DNA from: Lojkania enalia
Taxonomy: Eukaryota; Ascomycota; Dothideomycetes; Pleosporales
Length of the DNA stretch: 64,000 nucleotides
Assembly (NCBI GenBank): GCA_010094045.1
Contig: ML986678.1
Coordinates: 62,001-126,000 of the forward strand
Reading direction: 5' to 3'
Position 1 is the first letter of the stretch, and each line of letters starts with the position of its first letter. A program made the translations under genes and the position numbers. Shown one piece after another: positions 45,730 through 55,613 of this stretch. The notes beneath the pieces were generated by a model, which was given only the letters and a program-made list of their open reading frames with translations, searched no databases and was not told where the DNA came from.

Positions 45730-47800
45730 ATGGATCGCGCGAAAGGGTCCCCCGCGCAGGTCGATTGGCAGAGCGACGCGTATTGGCGGAATCGACGGCT
45801 ATCACCAGCTCAATTACAAGTGCATGACATCCGTCTTGGATGGCGATCAGACGTTGGTGTTATGCTGGAGATGAAGGAGGTGTTATCTTCGACTTTGTTA
45901 CCAGATTTAGAGAATAGAGATCATTTAGCGAGCACTATCCCCTTAGAAGATGTTGCCAAGAATGAGAATGATCAAAATCATTTGAGGTCTTTGGCTCAAG
46001 AGTACGGTTGGATGAATTGTTTGAGAAGCAATGAAGTTCAGGAAACAATATTTGATCCTTCTGATAGGCGTAAATGTAGATGGATGTAGGTTCATATAGC
46101 TACGTGCAGCGCCATGAGAACTAATCTTTATGCAGACACATCTCTAGTAAATATTCGGATTATCTATCGGGGGTAAAGAAAGCTCCATACGCACCACCTC
46201 ATACCAGAACCTGACCATATGTAGTGCTTGCTAGCGCTTTCAAATTGGAGCAAAAAGCCGGCGGATATCATCACTGCGCTTCATCAGTTGAATCATTGCG
46301 TCTACCAGAACGAACGGTTTTCGAAGCATGGCAGATATTTTGCGCCATTTCATCAGATTCTTCTCGAGCGACCGGCCAACAGCAACGGCCAAGATGAAGT
46401 GCCAATGCTCCTTAGTGTCCCATTTCTTGATTGGACTGTTGAAGGAACCCCCCCACCACTACGATTCCAAGTAGATCCTCGAGAGGGATATCAGTCCAGC
46501 AAAAGCGCTTCTCATCTTTTGAGATCAATACTACAACACTTTTACCGGCTAGAAGATACTTCTGACCGGGAGCCGCAGCAGGTAAGCACTACAAATCTCA
46601 AAACTCTGTTTGGTATTAATATTGGAATAGGTCTTCACAAAACATAAACCCTGGCTAACAGACAGAAGCTTAGACTTGAAGGTGCGTCGTTGGTACGGAC
46701 ACTATCCAACAAGCCTCAATGTCGACGAGCTATGGATCCTTGTTATCGACGCCCGGCATGTTGTCACGTTCTCGAGCAACCAGTCTTGGAAATCTCGCTG
46801 GCCACCTCTCCAACTCTCCACGCGTATTATGGAAGTCTCATTCCGTGGGATACGCAATGCCTTCTTTAATTCCTCTAATGAACATGACTATACCGCAGGC
46901 ACCCATGTTATCACTGCTTTAAGCGGTGCGCTCGGTATGCTTCATAGAAGTTTCTGGACCGATATTACTTTGTGCTTGTCAGACCGATATGCCAGTTACC
47001 TCGGCCATTTGCAGTATCGATTACATAGAAGTCCAAGCACCAAGCTCGTTATGGACTTACTTCAGGTTCAGGAAGAGCTAAATATTATCATTCAGATCAT
47101 GGACCAACAAATGGAATTAGTCGCCAGCCTTCAAGATACGTTGAAACATACAATTGGACGGAATGGGAGACATTCGCATAGCTCTAGTCGCAATCACCAA
47201 CGATATGCCCCTTCCATACCACACGCGGAAATACCGACATATAGACAGTTATCGTTGTCTCATTTATCAGACCCAGTTGCTCAACTCCTTGAAAATCTCC
47301 AAAGGGAGTATGCGGATCTCTGTGACCTGCGAGAAAATAGTAATTCGTTGATCAATCGCACTATTCAGTTAGTAAACATCCGACTAGAAGATCATGGAAA
47401 AGCAATCTTGGTATTTACGATCATCACTATCATATTTCTCCCCCTATCATTTGTCTCCAGCTTCTTTGGCAGTACGTACAATAACCATTTCGCTTAGTAT
47501 CGCCAGTATCTAATCTTCTCAGTGAACTTCTCCGACATTCGCGACATGGAGGAAACACAACGCTTATTTTGGATAATATCCGGAGCACTCACAACTAGCA
47601 CTGTCGGGTTCGCTATATTTCTGGCTTTTTATGGTAGCGTTATCGTAGATTGGTTTATGAGTTGGAGAGAAAATCGTAATAGAAGATCAAGAGCGCCAGA
47701 ACAGGTTCATCGTCCAGTCCAGAGACGCCGGTCTGGATTCAGGAACTTTGAGGTTTTGGATACAATGAGGCCGAGGCTAACAGCAGCATTTGGTTTGTGA
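45730..47800 (+). CDS. CorA-like Mg2+ transporter family protein
   Basis: Five exons: 45730-46085, 46136-46172, 46225-46607, 46666-47471, 47523-47800; introns 50, 52, 58 and 51 bp. 619 aa. A soluble N-terminal part has K-C-R-W-I-H-I (spliced) and R-W-Y-G-H-Y-P, then D-E-L-W-I-L-V-I-D. Long helices lead to L-I-N-R-T-I-Q-L-V-N-I-R, and two C-terminal membrane helices carry the CorA signature G-M-N in F-F-G-M-N-F-S-D-I-R-D-M. The last intron splits the Met codon of G-M-N. CorA proteins form pentameric divalent-cation channels. The large fungal N-terminus differs from bacterial CorA and could sense something else. Intron 3 uses a weaker donor (GTTTGG), chosen because GTAAGC at 46582 breaks the frame. 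The start could be 45613, adding 39 hydrophobic residues; 45730 has the better context. Confidence 0.85.
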
Positions 47801-47995
47801 GAATCTCTGATTAGACACTCTGTTATGTAAGTTCGTCCTAAAACGTTGCTGCCGCGTGTATGATCTTAGTGTATGCTGTTTTTTCATAGTAGATTGATAC
47901 CGATACAATTATTTTTGGTTGCTAAAATCATCTTAATACATGACCTTACGTCCCGTTTCTCACAGGGATTTTCATTTTCATTTTCTTGCAGAATC

Positions 47996-49163
47996 TCATT
48001 CATCATCCTCGTCGGGATCCTCAAAACGTTCACAAAGTGGGTTTCTGTAGTCTACATTTCTCGCATTAGTACTCCCCAATGCGGATTCAGCTTGGACTTA
48101 CAGTCGCCTTCCGGGCTCTGCCAGAAATCTGAATTCTTCACATAGCAAAAATCCGTCGTTTCACTCCACCAAGTGCCGTTGGTGTCTACTAGACACTGCA
48201 GCCATACCTCCTGATCGAATTCATAACGCTTCTTTACCCGACACCGATCTTCGGGACAATATCTACAGTATGCGTACTCTTCCCCTACCGTCACATTTAT
48301 CAGGTACTGGGCGCTCTGCTCGATTGGCACTGGCAGTGATAATGCGTCTGGCTCTCGCTTGTTGACGTCAGATGTCCCGTTCTCGTTCCAATGATGCAGC
48401 ACCTCTAGGAAGGGAATTGGACCGCAATTATCAAGGTATGTTATATCAGGCTTTGAGTAAAGATTCTTCTGAGCAACATAGCAATTATTTGTCGTCTTCA
48501 TCCAGTAGCTAAATCCTCGTCAGCATTTTCGACAACCATTATACTTCGGCAGTAAGCGATTCAACTAACGGATCATCAATAATAATTTGAGTATCCTCAT
48601 CCGTCCAGCAGGTTAGTGTCACATCAGTGTCCTCCTTCAGATAAGATACGGTGTCGCATGTTATACTCGGACATATTCGACACTCGGTTTTGTACTGTAA
48701 TGTCGCGTCTTCGAGGGTGAGATGCTGTTCCTCCGATTTCTTCCCGCAATATGCGAGATCCGTTGTATCTGTCACTCGAATTAGCTTTATCTAGACATGT
48801 TTCTCGAGTCGAGTACATACAATCGCCATCATACTCGAGAACGTCGTACTGCGTCACATAGCATTCAGATTCGGTTTTCAACCACAGCCTAACAGTCTCT
48901 CAGATTATTACTCATATCCTCAGCCAGCATTTATCCACTGCATACCGATCGCCCATTATTTTTGTCCCTCGTGTCCAACATGTTGCATTCAGACTCTCAC
49001 CCCCTTCATAATACAGCGTGTTTGTACACAGCGATCGAGGGCATGTTTTACATTCCGTTCGGTACTCGGCCTCGGTGGAGATGTAAGGTTTCACTTCGGC
49101 ATTGGTGGTCACACAAAACAGAACATTCAGCACAATTCCGAGAAGAGAATATCGAGAAGCCAT
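47996..49163 (-). CDS. secreted cysteine-rich protein of three repeated modules
   Basis: Five exons: 49163-48946, 48888-48821, 48768-48570, 48508-48102, 48051-47996; introns 57, 52, 61 and 50 bp. 315 aa. The first 22 or so residues are a signal peptide (M-A-S-R-Y-S-L-L-G-I-V-L). Three modules of 80-90 residues share C-x2-C-P-x3-C, a later C, W near an E/K-T or T-T pair, and C-Y-V: (1) C-K-T-C-P-R-S-L-C ... C-Y-V-T-Q; (2) C-R-I-C-P-S-I-T-C ... C-Y-V-A-Q; (3) C-R-Y-C-P-E-D-R-C ... C-Y-V-K-N. The protein ends in an acidic D-E-D-D-E. The even cysteine pattern suggests disulfides and an extracellular role. No catalytic motif. Similar fungal proteins are, to my memory, uncharacterised. It is convergent with the CorA-like gene. 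Confidence 0.82.
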
Positions 49164-49451
49164 ACTCTTCAGAAGCAGCACGCCTTATGCTACAATCCTG
49201 TCAAAAGAAAAAAAAAAAATGTAAAGGCAACAAAGGCAATGAGAAACGATACACAGGGCAACAGTGTAGCAAATTAAGAATCCGAAATTTGCACTGTCGA
49301 AGAAGGTCAATGTCTTGAGCAGCACTTTCATCGGTTGAATGGATCAGGGAATGCCTACTAGTTATGGCAGTCGCACGTATCTCTCATTTGAATTCTCTTT
49401 AAATATTTTCGGCTCTGTAGATCCGCGGCTCTCTTTTTTCAGCATCACAAT
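49164..49451. other. divergent promoter region with poly-A run
   Basis: Short region between the cysteine-rich gene and the small plus-strand ORF. Contains an A run at about 49205-49219. Confidence 0.4.
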
Positions 49452-49832
49452 ATGTCTGGCAGAAACCAAATTTGGACTATTAGCAAGATTTTACCTCTAT
49501 TCTCGCGAAAGGTCAAGGTATCTGCTTCCAGTGAATCCGAATATTCTGATGAATTAGGCAATGCATCCGCAAACGAGCCACTAGGCCACCCTCACACAAT
49601 AACACTTGCTCACCAACTCCGAGAATGCAACCAATGCCTTCAACGTTTGTTATTCAATGATAATATATTTTACAGTAGCTCTCTCCACACTTTGAAATGT
49701 CTAGAGCTAGGGTCATGCCCCTATCAATCTACCGTCCCAAATCAGGCTGAAAGCATAGCGCGCGTTTCCGGTATTGGAAACGGATGTGCGAACCGAGAAT
49801 TTCGACAAGGCGAGCAATTAGTTGATACATAA
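49452..49832 (+). CDS. small hypothetical protein, 126 aa
   Basis: Single exon with clean ATG. N-terminus M-S-G-R-N-Q-I-W-T-I-S-K-I-L-P-L-F is amphipathic; the middle has several Cys (C-N-Q-C-L-Q; L-K-C-L-E-L-G-S-C). No domain recognised. It could be a lineage-specific gene or a chance ORF; called because its length and composition exceed those of surrounding ORFs. Confidence 0.35.
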   Translation: MSGRNQIWTISKILPLFSRKVKVSASSESEYSDELGNASANEPLGHPHTITLAHQLRECNQCLQRLLFNDNIFYSSSLHTLKCLELGSCPYQSTVPNQAESIARVSGIGNGCANREFRQGEQLVDT

Positions 49833-50388
49833 GAATTCATGACTAGAAGCCCTAGGTGTTAAATTGCCTCAAGTATTATCAAAAATCTAACAATTGAAAC
49901 GGACGGCAACTTTTCTTGTTCAGGATATCTAAGCGACCTCCCCATATTGCAAATCACGGCTATGAATGTATTAAAACAATTCCAAAACTCTCCTTATCAG
50001 CTTACTTATGCCATTAAAATTGCTTCGGGAGCTCTTAGGTACTAACTAAACTAATGGTTAGGCATGAACATCGAAATACAACCTAAGTCTCCAACGGTTT
50101 AATGCGGCTAATCTATACTACGTGCCTTTTTAAATGAGGACTTCTTCCCTCATTATAGAAAGATCATGACAAACTAGAACCCACATGGCCTCGATAGAAT
50201 GATTACCAAAGGTACCAATCTTCATTCATTCAACTACGGAACCTCCGATAAACCTGTAAATGCTGTCTAGGCAAACCATATTCACATGAATAGCTGATCC
50301 GTCAAGCTTCTTGGACCAGAGCTATAGAAAAGGCTATTATTTGGTTCTAGGTCTCTATTATTCTCCATATCGGACAAGACCAGAGCAA
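49833..50388. other. intergenic, no gene
   Basis: AT-rich DNA at the 3' end of the BNR gene. Nothing recognised. Confidence 0.4.
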
Positions 50389-51465
50389 CTACTTCACATA
50401 TAGACGCGCAACACGGCCTCCTGCTCCTGATGCCCAACACAAGCCCCCCTCAAGACACTCAACGCTATCAAACGTTCCATTATCGAAGCCAATCCAAGTA
50501 CGCCCTCCATCAAGCGTGAAGTCAGAACCGGTACTGCCAACCGCAAGAGCCATGTCACAATGGCCTGGGACCCAGGATGATCCGGACCTATAACCGTCAG
50601 GAAACCTGGCAGCCGACTGCCATGTCCTTCCTCCATCGGTTGACCAGGCGGCATTATTCATATTCCCTGTAGGATTCTCGAAATCGCCACCGACAGCGAT
50701 GCCATGCTTCCTATCTCGAAATCTCACCGAGAAAACACCAGCGGCCTCGGCACCCAAAAGAGTCGTATTCGAAACATCCCAAATATGCCCATCAGAACTG
50801 TAGAAGACTCGGCCGGGATCTTCGCCGCCTGTGCCTACGTACCATCTTCCCGCAGTGGTCGTGAGACAGGTACCACTGGCAGCAAATCCCCACTCGTTCG
50901 CCCTGGCTGGCGGGATCCCAGCAGAATCGATAACGCTCCAACTCTTCCCACCATCAAGAGTCTCGATTAGTCGGATCTTGCCGTCAACTGGATCGCTCAT
51001 AGCTAAGCCTCTCTTCTCGTTCTCAAAAGCAATGCAATCATAGAATGCAGCCTCCTCCTCATTACCGAATGACTGCGTCCAATTCTTCCCCCCATCCTCC
51101 GTGAAATAAATGCGCGATTCGGGGCCGAAGCCAATGGATAGAATTACCGCTTTTTTGGCCGACCAAGCTTGAATATCACGAAATTCCAGTTCCGCATCTG
51201 GACCAGTGAGTTGCGGACCCACCGACTTCCACGTATTCCCGCCATCCGTCGTTCGAAGGACCGTCGAGTTGGTGCCGGATACCCATGCGACTTTATGAGA
51301 TACTGGGGCCAGGCCGCGGAACTGGTTTGTGTTGGCTGTGTTGAGAAGCGACCATGTCAGCGTCGGAGGGCTTCGATTGGCGGGGTGGCAAGTCCCCAGC
51401 GACGACGCGTGAACCAATGATGTGGCGAGCACCGCCGTAGAAATAACGAACGGAAGGCCTTTCAT
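50389..51465 (-). CDS. secreted BNR/Asp-box beta-propeller protein
   Basis: Single exon, 358 aa. Signal peptide at residues 1-20 (M-K-G-L-P-F-V-I-S-T-A-V-L-A). At least five good Asp-boxes (S/T-x-D-G-G-x-x-W) and one degenerate one: T-T-D-G-G-N-T-W, T-E-D-G-G-K-N-W, T-L-D-G-G-K-S-W, S-S-D-G-H-I-W, S-T-D-G-G-R-T-W, T-L-D-G-G-R-T-W. They recur at intervals expected for propeller blades. The family includes sialidase-like and Ycf48-like proteins; bacterial members are often annotated as oxidoreductase or glycosyl hydrolase without proof. No sialidase Arg triad or F-R-I-P motif is evident, so catalysis is not claimed. Lack of introns and the bacterial-like family leave old horizontal transfer open. 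Confidence 0.85.
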   Translation of the reverse strand: MKGLPFVISTAVLATSLVHASSLGTCHPANRSPPTLTWSLLNTANTNQFRGLAPVSHKVAWVSGTNSTVLRTTDGGNTWKSVGPQLTGPDAELEFRDIQAWSAKKAVILSIGFGPESRIYFTEDGGKNWTQSFGNEEEAAFYDCIAFENEKRGLAMSDPVDGKIRLIETLDGGKSWSVIDSAGIPPARANEWGFAASGTCLTTTAGRWYVGTGGEDPGRVFYSSDGHIWDVSNTTLLGAEAAGVFSVRFRDRKHGIAVGGDFENPTGNMNNAAWSTDGGRTWQSAARFPDGYRSGSSWVPGHCDMALAVGSTGSDFTLDGGRTWIGFDNGTFDSVECLEGGLCWASGAGGRVARLYVK

Positions 51466-52575
51466 CTCGTTGAGCTTTCACTGGCGATATAAGCTGGACA
51501 GGCTGATGCTAGCTCATTTTGAAGCTTTGGAGGGTAGTACGATAGAACCCAGCATCGCGGTGGCGGGAATGCAGATGCATATACGTGCCAAGGCGTTGCA
51601 ATTTATCCACCGCGTGCAATGCCCGAAGCAGAAATGCAATACGAGGATCTCTTTACATTGGTGAAATTCAATGTCCGGATACGAATGGAACTCGAATGGA
51701 TCTTTGGGAGCGTTGCGCTCTTCATGCTGTCCTACACTGTCGTAATCTAGTATGTCAGATATCGATAAACTGACTATTGATACTGTTCATAGCTGCAAGA
51801 TTTGGATGGGTCATGAACTAAAGGAATTCCCTTTGTAGGTTCCTCTGCAGTGTCTAGTCTCGTTCGGACCCCTCTCTCATAACCCACTACTCACTCACCG
51901 CCAATCATTTGCGCACAGTAGCCCTTGATTGGATCTGCCGCTAGATTATCAAAATGCATCTTAATCCGCGAGATATTGATATATACAAACATAGTTAAGC
52001 CCCAGCTACAGAGTAGGAAAGGTGTCGAATCCTCATGGAACATTCAGCACAACAATCGCTCCGATTGCTCCTCTGCTGTCAGAATCCCCACACGGAGCGC
52101 CCTTTTTGATGGAAAGCATTCTCTCGTTTATAGATTATTGTATCCCAAATGCGAGGGAGAAAGGTAACATTTCTCGGCTCTTACTTCTTTCATTCAGTCT
52201 CTCAGAATCGCCGTAGAACAATACGTCCGCAACAAAATTGGACGAGACACATAAGTTTCACATAACTCTTTAAAATCTGATATGCAGCAACAGTTCACAG
52301 TCACTCACGAATTTGCAATAACAGCCAAGAGGCTTTATATTCTAGGTTTACCTAGCAAAACAGCGATGCCACTCTAATAAGAGTCCGGTAATATCCACCG
52401 GACTCAATCCACATCAACACAATCCTCAATTCCAAGTCGATAATCATCATTTCATCGCCCACATACACTCAACATCCCTTAACCTCATCGAGCCCCAGTC
52501 CCACCACCCTTCCCCATTCCCAACCACCATATTATTCCCGCACCATAGTTCCAACCCTTCCCTTCTTGGCCAACC
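51466..52575. other. intergenic, no gene
   Basis: Promoter of the BNR gene and 3' flank of the AA8 gene. The stretch 52390-52570 is C/T-rich on the plus strand. No supported ORF. Confidence 0.4.
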
Positions 52576-53393
52576 TCACATACCCGCCCAGCTTTTCCAC
52601 ATCCCAAAATCCGCACTCATAGCCTTTGTAAGATCGAGACTGTACTGGCCCTGCGTCTGATGCTTCGACACGGCTGCGGCAGCGTTTGGTTTCTGCGCTG
52701 GCGCAGCGGAATTGCGGGCCCAGCCGAAGTTAGGCGCGGTGTCGGAGGGGCCGAAAGTCGTCTGTGCAAAAGGTCATAAGTTAGTATAGTGACTAGAGGA
52801 AGGAAATGGGGAGGCTAGGAATGGAGAAGAGTAGAGTTGGGACGAAGAGAGTAGGAGGGTACCTTATCCATCAGGATGCATTTCTCGCACAGGAAGGTAT
52901 ATCTCCAGTGCGTGCTGTTGACATATGTACCATTGGCAATGGCTTTCTGGGTGAATGATCCCGTTGTCACAGGGGGATTGCCGAAGTTGCTGCATATTGG
53001 TCAGCACGTACTCCCTATGCCACGTTTCTTTCATCCTGACTTTCCTCTTTCCAGAGCCCTGCTAAGCGGACATAAATGAGAAGGGATTATAGATACGTAC
53101 GCCGTCTTCCTAAAACTAGCCACAACACTCTGCCCATTTGGCCACGCAACAATCAGTAGCTTGTTCAACATGCCACCACCTAGACTAACGCCGCTCCAGC
53201 CCGTCCCTTTACTTCCCAATGTGGCGATGAAGTCCGTGTTGTTAGATGTATCTTCTGGGAGCGCGATGCCGAAGAAGTAGCCAGAAGACGGCTCGATAAA
53301 AGTATTGAACGTGATGCCGGACTGGGGGTCTGTATATGGTGAGGGCGTTTGTGCGGCGGCGAGCGTGATGAAGAGGAGAGGTGAAAGCTTCAT
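52576..53393 (-). CDS. secreted AA8-type cytochrome domain protein
   Basis: Three exons, 53393-53101, 52989-52863, 52761-52576; introns of 111 and 101 bp, about twice the length of others here. 201 aa. Signal peptide M-K-L-S-P-L-L-F-I-T-L-A-A-A. The body resembles the cytochrome domain of cellobiose dehydrogenase: Y-T-D-P-Q-S-G-I-T-F-N, G-W-S-G-V-S-L-G-G-G-M-L (Met a likely haem ligand), L-L-I-V-A-W-P-N-G and a later His (S-K-H-Q-T-Q-G-Q-Y, likely second ligand). There is no flavin domain and no membrane helix, so it is a stand-alone AA8 protein that could pass electrons to extracellular oxidases. Substrate and partner are not shown by the sequence. Confidence 0.85.
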
Positions 53394-54817
53394 GATGAAT
53401 GCTTTACTTAGTGGAGTTAGGACGTGGTTCGTACGAGGCTGAAGAATTGAGTTGAAGGAAGATCGTACCGAATCGCCTGGATCTGAGGTTTAAGAGTAGG
53501 ATCCGATCGAACCCTTAATCTCCATCCTTTTATATCTCCCATCCCGGCCTAATGTCTTGCTACCAAGCTCAGCTTCCCGCCACCTCACACTCAACGCCGT
53601 GCTCTCGACCCTTCTATCGTCTAATCAGAGCGCTAATACCATATTGCTCAGCCGGATTAACTGAATAATCACACTCCTTGAACCAATCTTGAGGCCGTTC
53701 ATAGCGACATGCCGACTGAAGATATTGATACCGATATCCAATCTTTATGAATGCAACGGGATTGGCCGAGGACGAAAGGCGTCAATTCTGGAACGGGATA
53801 TGCAGAACAACCTTGGGGGTTGGATATGAGATCTGAGGGGAAATATCTTCAACGAAGCGGGGAAAGTTATTATGTTGGGTTGGAGATTGAGGAAAGGTGG
53901 TCTCGGCTCCATCGGTTTGTCTGAATGATCGGCAATTCCTATTGCCAATGCTATTGTCCAAGGAGACGAAAGCTTGTATCAAGTGCTAAACGAGTGCTAG
54001 AAGCCCCTTAGAATGGTAAAGGAAGCGGTGATTTGCAGGCCCGTTGGTTTGGATGATGACGTGCGATTGCCGATGTTCTGCGTTTGTTCCTGTTTCAAAG
54101 TAGATTCGCGATCCACTTTAGCCTGTGGGCTATATATAGAGAATATGTCGGGCTCCAATCAAGAGCGAGATGATTATTCGACTCATCTTTTTTTGTCATT
54201 TAATCTGTATGTCGCTACCAATGCACCGACCCATAAGTTTTGTGGAGTGTAGATGAATGCGTAAACGTTGAATGTCGGGTTGCGGCCCACTGATACTTGT
54301 TTCATAGGGTGAGATACAGACCAACACCAACATGAGCAAAATGACCATTCGCTAAGATGCAGAGTCATATCGTGGATTAGGAGTGATATGAGGGGAGGAA
54401 AGAAAATGAATGGCCCGTCAGTAGCATCGTGAGACAAACAGCAGTGTTCCAAGCTTAATCCGATATACAAGAAAAATTAGTACTAACCCAAATAACAATT
54501 AGAAAAGCAGATTGTAAATTTTATCATACTTGTCATTGACCTTTTTAGATATAGCATGACAGACGCTTCTTACCCCATTCTGCGATGTTGTGTGCTGTCG
54601 AGCAGCTTTCTCGCCATCAATCGTGGCCTTGTTGCTGCCGATGGATGAAATGCATGATATAGAAGAATGACCTGGGATTTTTTTTCTAGTTCTGAGAGTC
54701 TTTTTTTTCCTTTTTTTTTTTGGATTTTTTTGGGTCTTGTGGGACGCTTCTATTACCCGCGCCGAGCGGCAGCCTTGTTCTAGCTGTTCGGCAGGGCAAT
54801 ACACCTGGCATAATAAT
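53394..54817. other. intergenic, no gene
   Basis: Promoter of the AA8 gene on the left. A poly-T tract (about 54690-54732, broken by cc and gg) is present. ORFs look random. Confidence 0.4.
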
Positions 54818-55613
54818 CTAGGTCCCAATGGACGGTATCGGCAAAGCATATGTTGTACTGGAGGAGAGATCATACGTAGAGCCTGAATCGAAGGGTGCAT
54901 TTTCTAGGCTAATGGTACGGATATCGACCGGAAGCCGGTTTGATTCTAGCGTAGGACTAAGATCGATGAGGTTTTCAGATTTCTTGTCGAATACAGTACA
55001 TTGCATAACGGTCTTACGAAAATCTCTGAGGATGCTGGGTAGGTAGATCTCCCTTCTTTGATTGTGAGAAGCCTTCTCCAAATCAAATTGGCTCATACGT
55101 TTCTGCATCCAAGTAAACTTAGCTGCATCGCATTCTTCTCCTTCAACCGTACCAACTTATCGCGGAAACCGAACCCCGCAGTTTCCCGCGCGAAGGCATC
55201 TTATGCTTGTATAGGCAACCCTCGGTAGTCTAGTTGCAATTGCCAGTCTTGGTCTAATACATACATTATTCTGTCTTCGAGGGATCTGGTTTGATACCTG
55301 TCGGAGGGAGAGGACGAAGTTTGTAGCCGACGCAATTAGCACCATTGGGGTATAAACCGACAATGCTTTCGGTAATAGATTGTCACATTTCATTAGCATC
55401 TAGTTTTCGTGCTCTCGATTTAGGAACCAACCTTTGGCCGTTGAGCGGAGTAGCTAGGCGGACGCTGTCAACATTGGAAGGTCTCTTGGGCTTGACTGTG
55501 GCGTTTCCTCGCGTATCATGATCTGGTGTTCGGAATCTGAGCGAAGGGAGTGAAAGGTCAGGAGCTTCGACTTGGAGTGGGATGGAAGGCTCAGTTGGAT
55601 CGCCAACAAACAC
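54818..55613 (-). pseudogene. CCCH zinc-finger protein relic
   Basis: The minus strand reads as a degraded protein. First an open Pro/Ser/Arg-rich stretch (V-G-D-P-T-E-P-S-I-P-L-Q; ends K-L-D-A-N-E-M-stop near 55383). Then L-Y-P-N-G-A-N-C-V-G-Y-K-L-R-P-L-P-P and P-D-P-S-K-T-E-stop-C-M-Y-stop-T-K-T-G-N-C-N-stop-T-T-E-G-C-L-Y-K-H, a CCCH finger (C-x8-C-x6-C-x3-H) with three stops around 55200-55270. After a frame change an open stretch (55108-54818) gives M-S-Q-F-D-L-E-K-A-S-H-N-Q-R-R-E. One stop is TAG where Trp is expected. Intact relatives, from memory, are uncharacterised fungal CCCH proteins, possibly RNA-binding. Several independent breaks make it non-functional. Confidence 0.6.

Noticed and set aside
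46582..46665. Canonical donor GTAAGC at 46582 for intron 3 of the CorA-like gene
   Set aside because: No acceptor then restores the frame of the downstream exon; donor at 46608 does.
54690..54732. Poly-T tract as a terminator or retroposon tail
   Set aside because: No source gene, no target-site duplication and no adjacent retroposon body seen.
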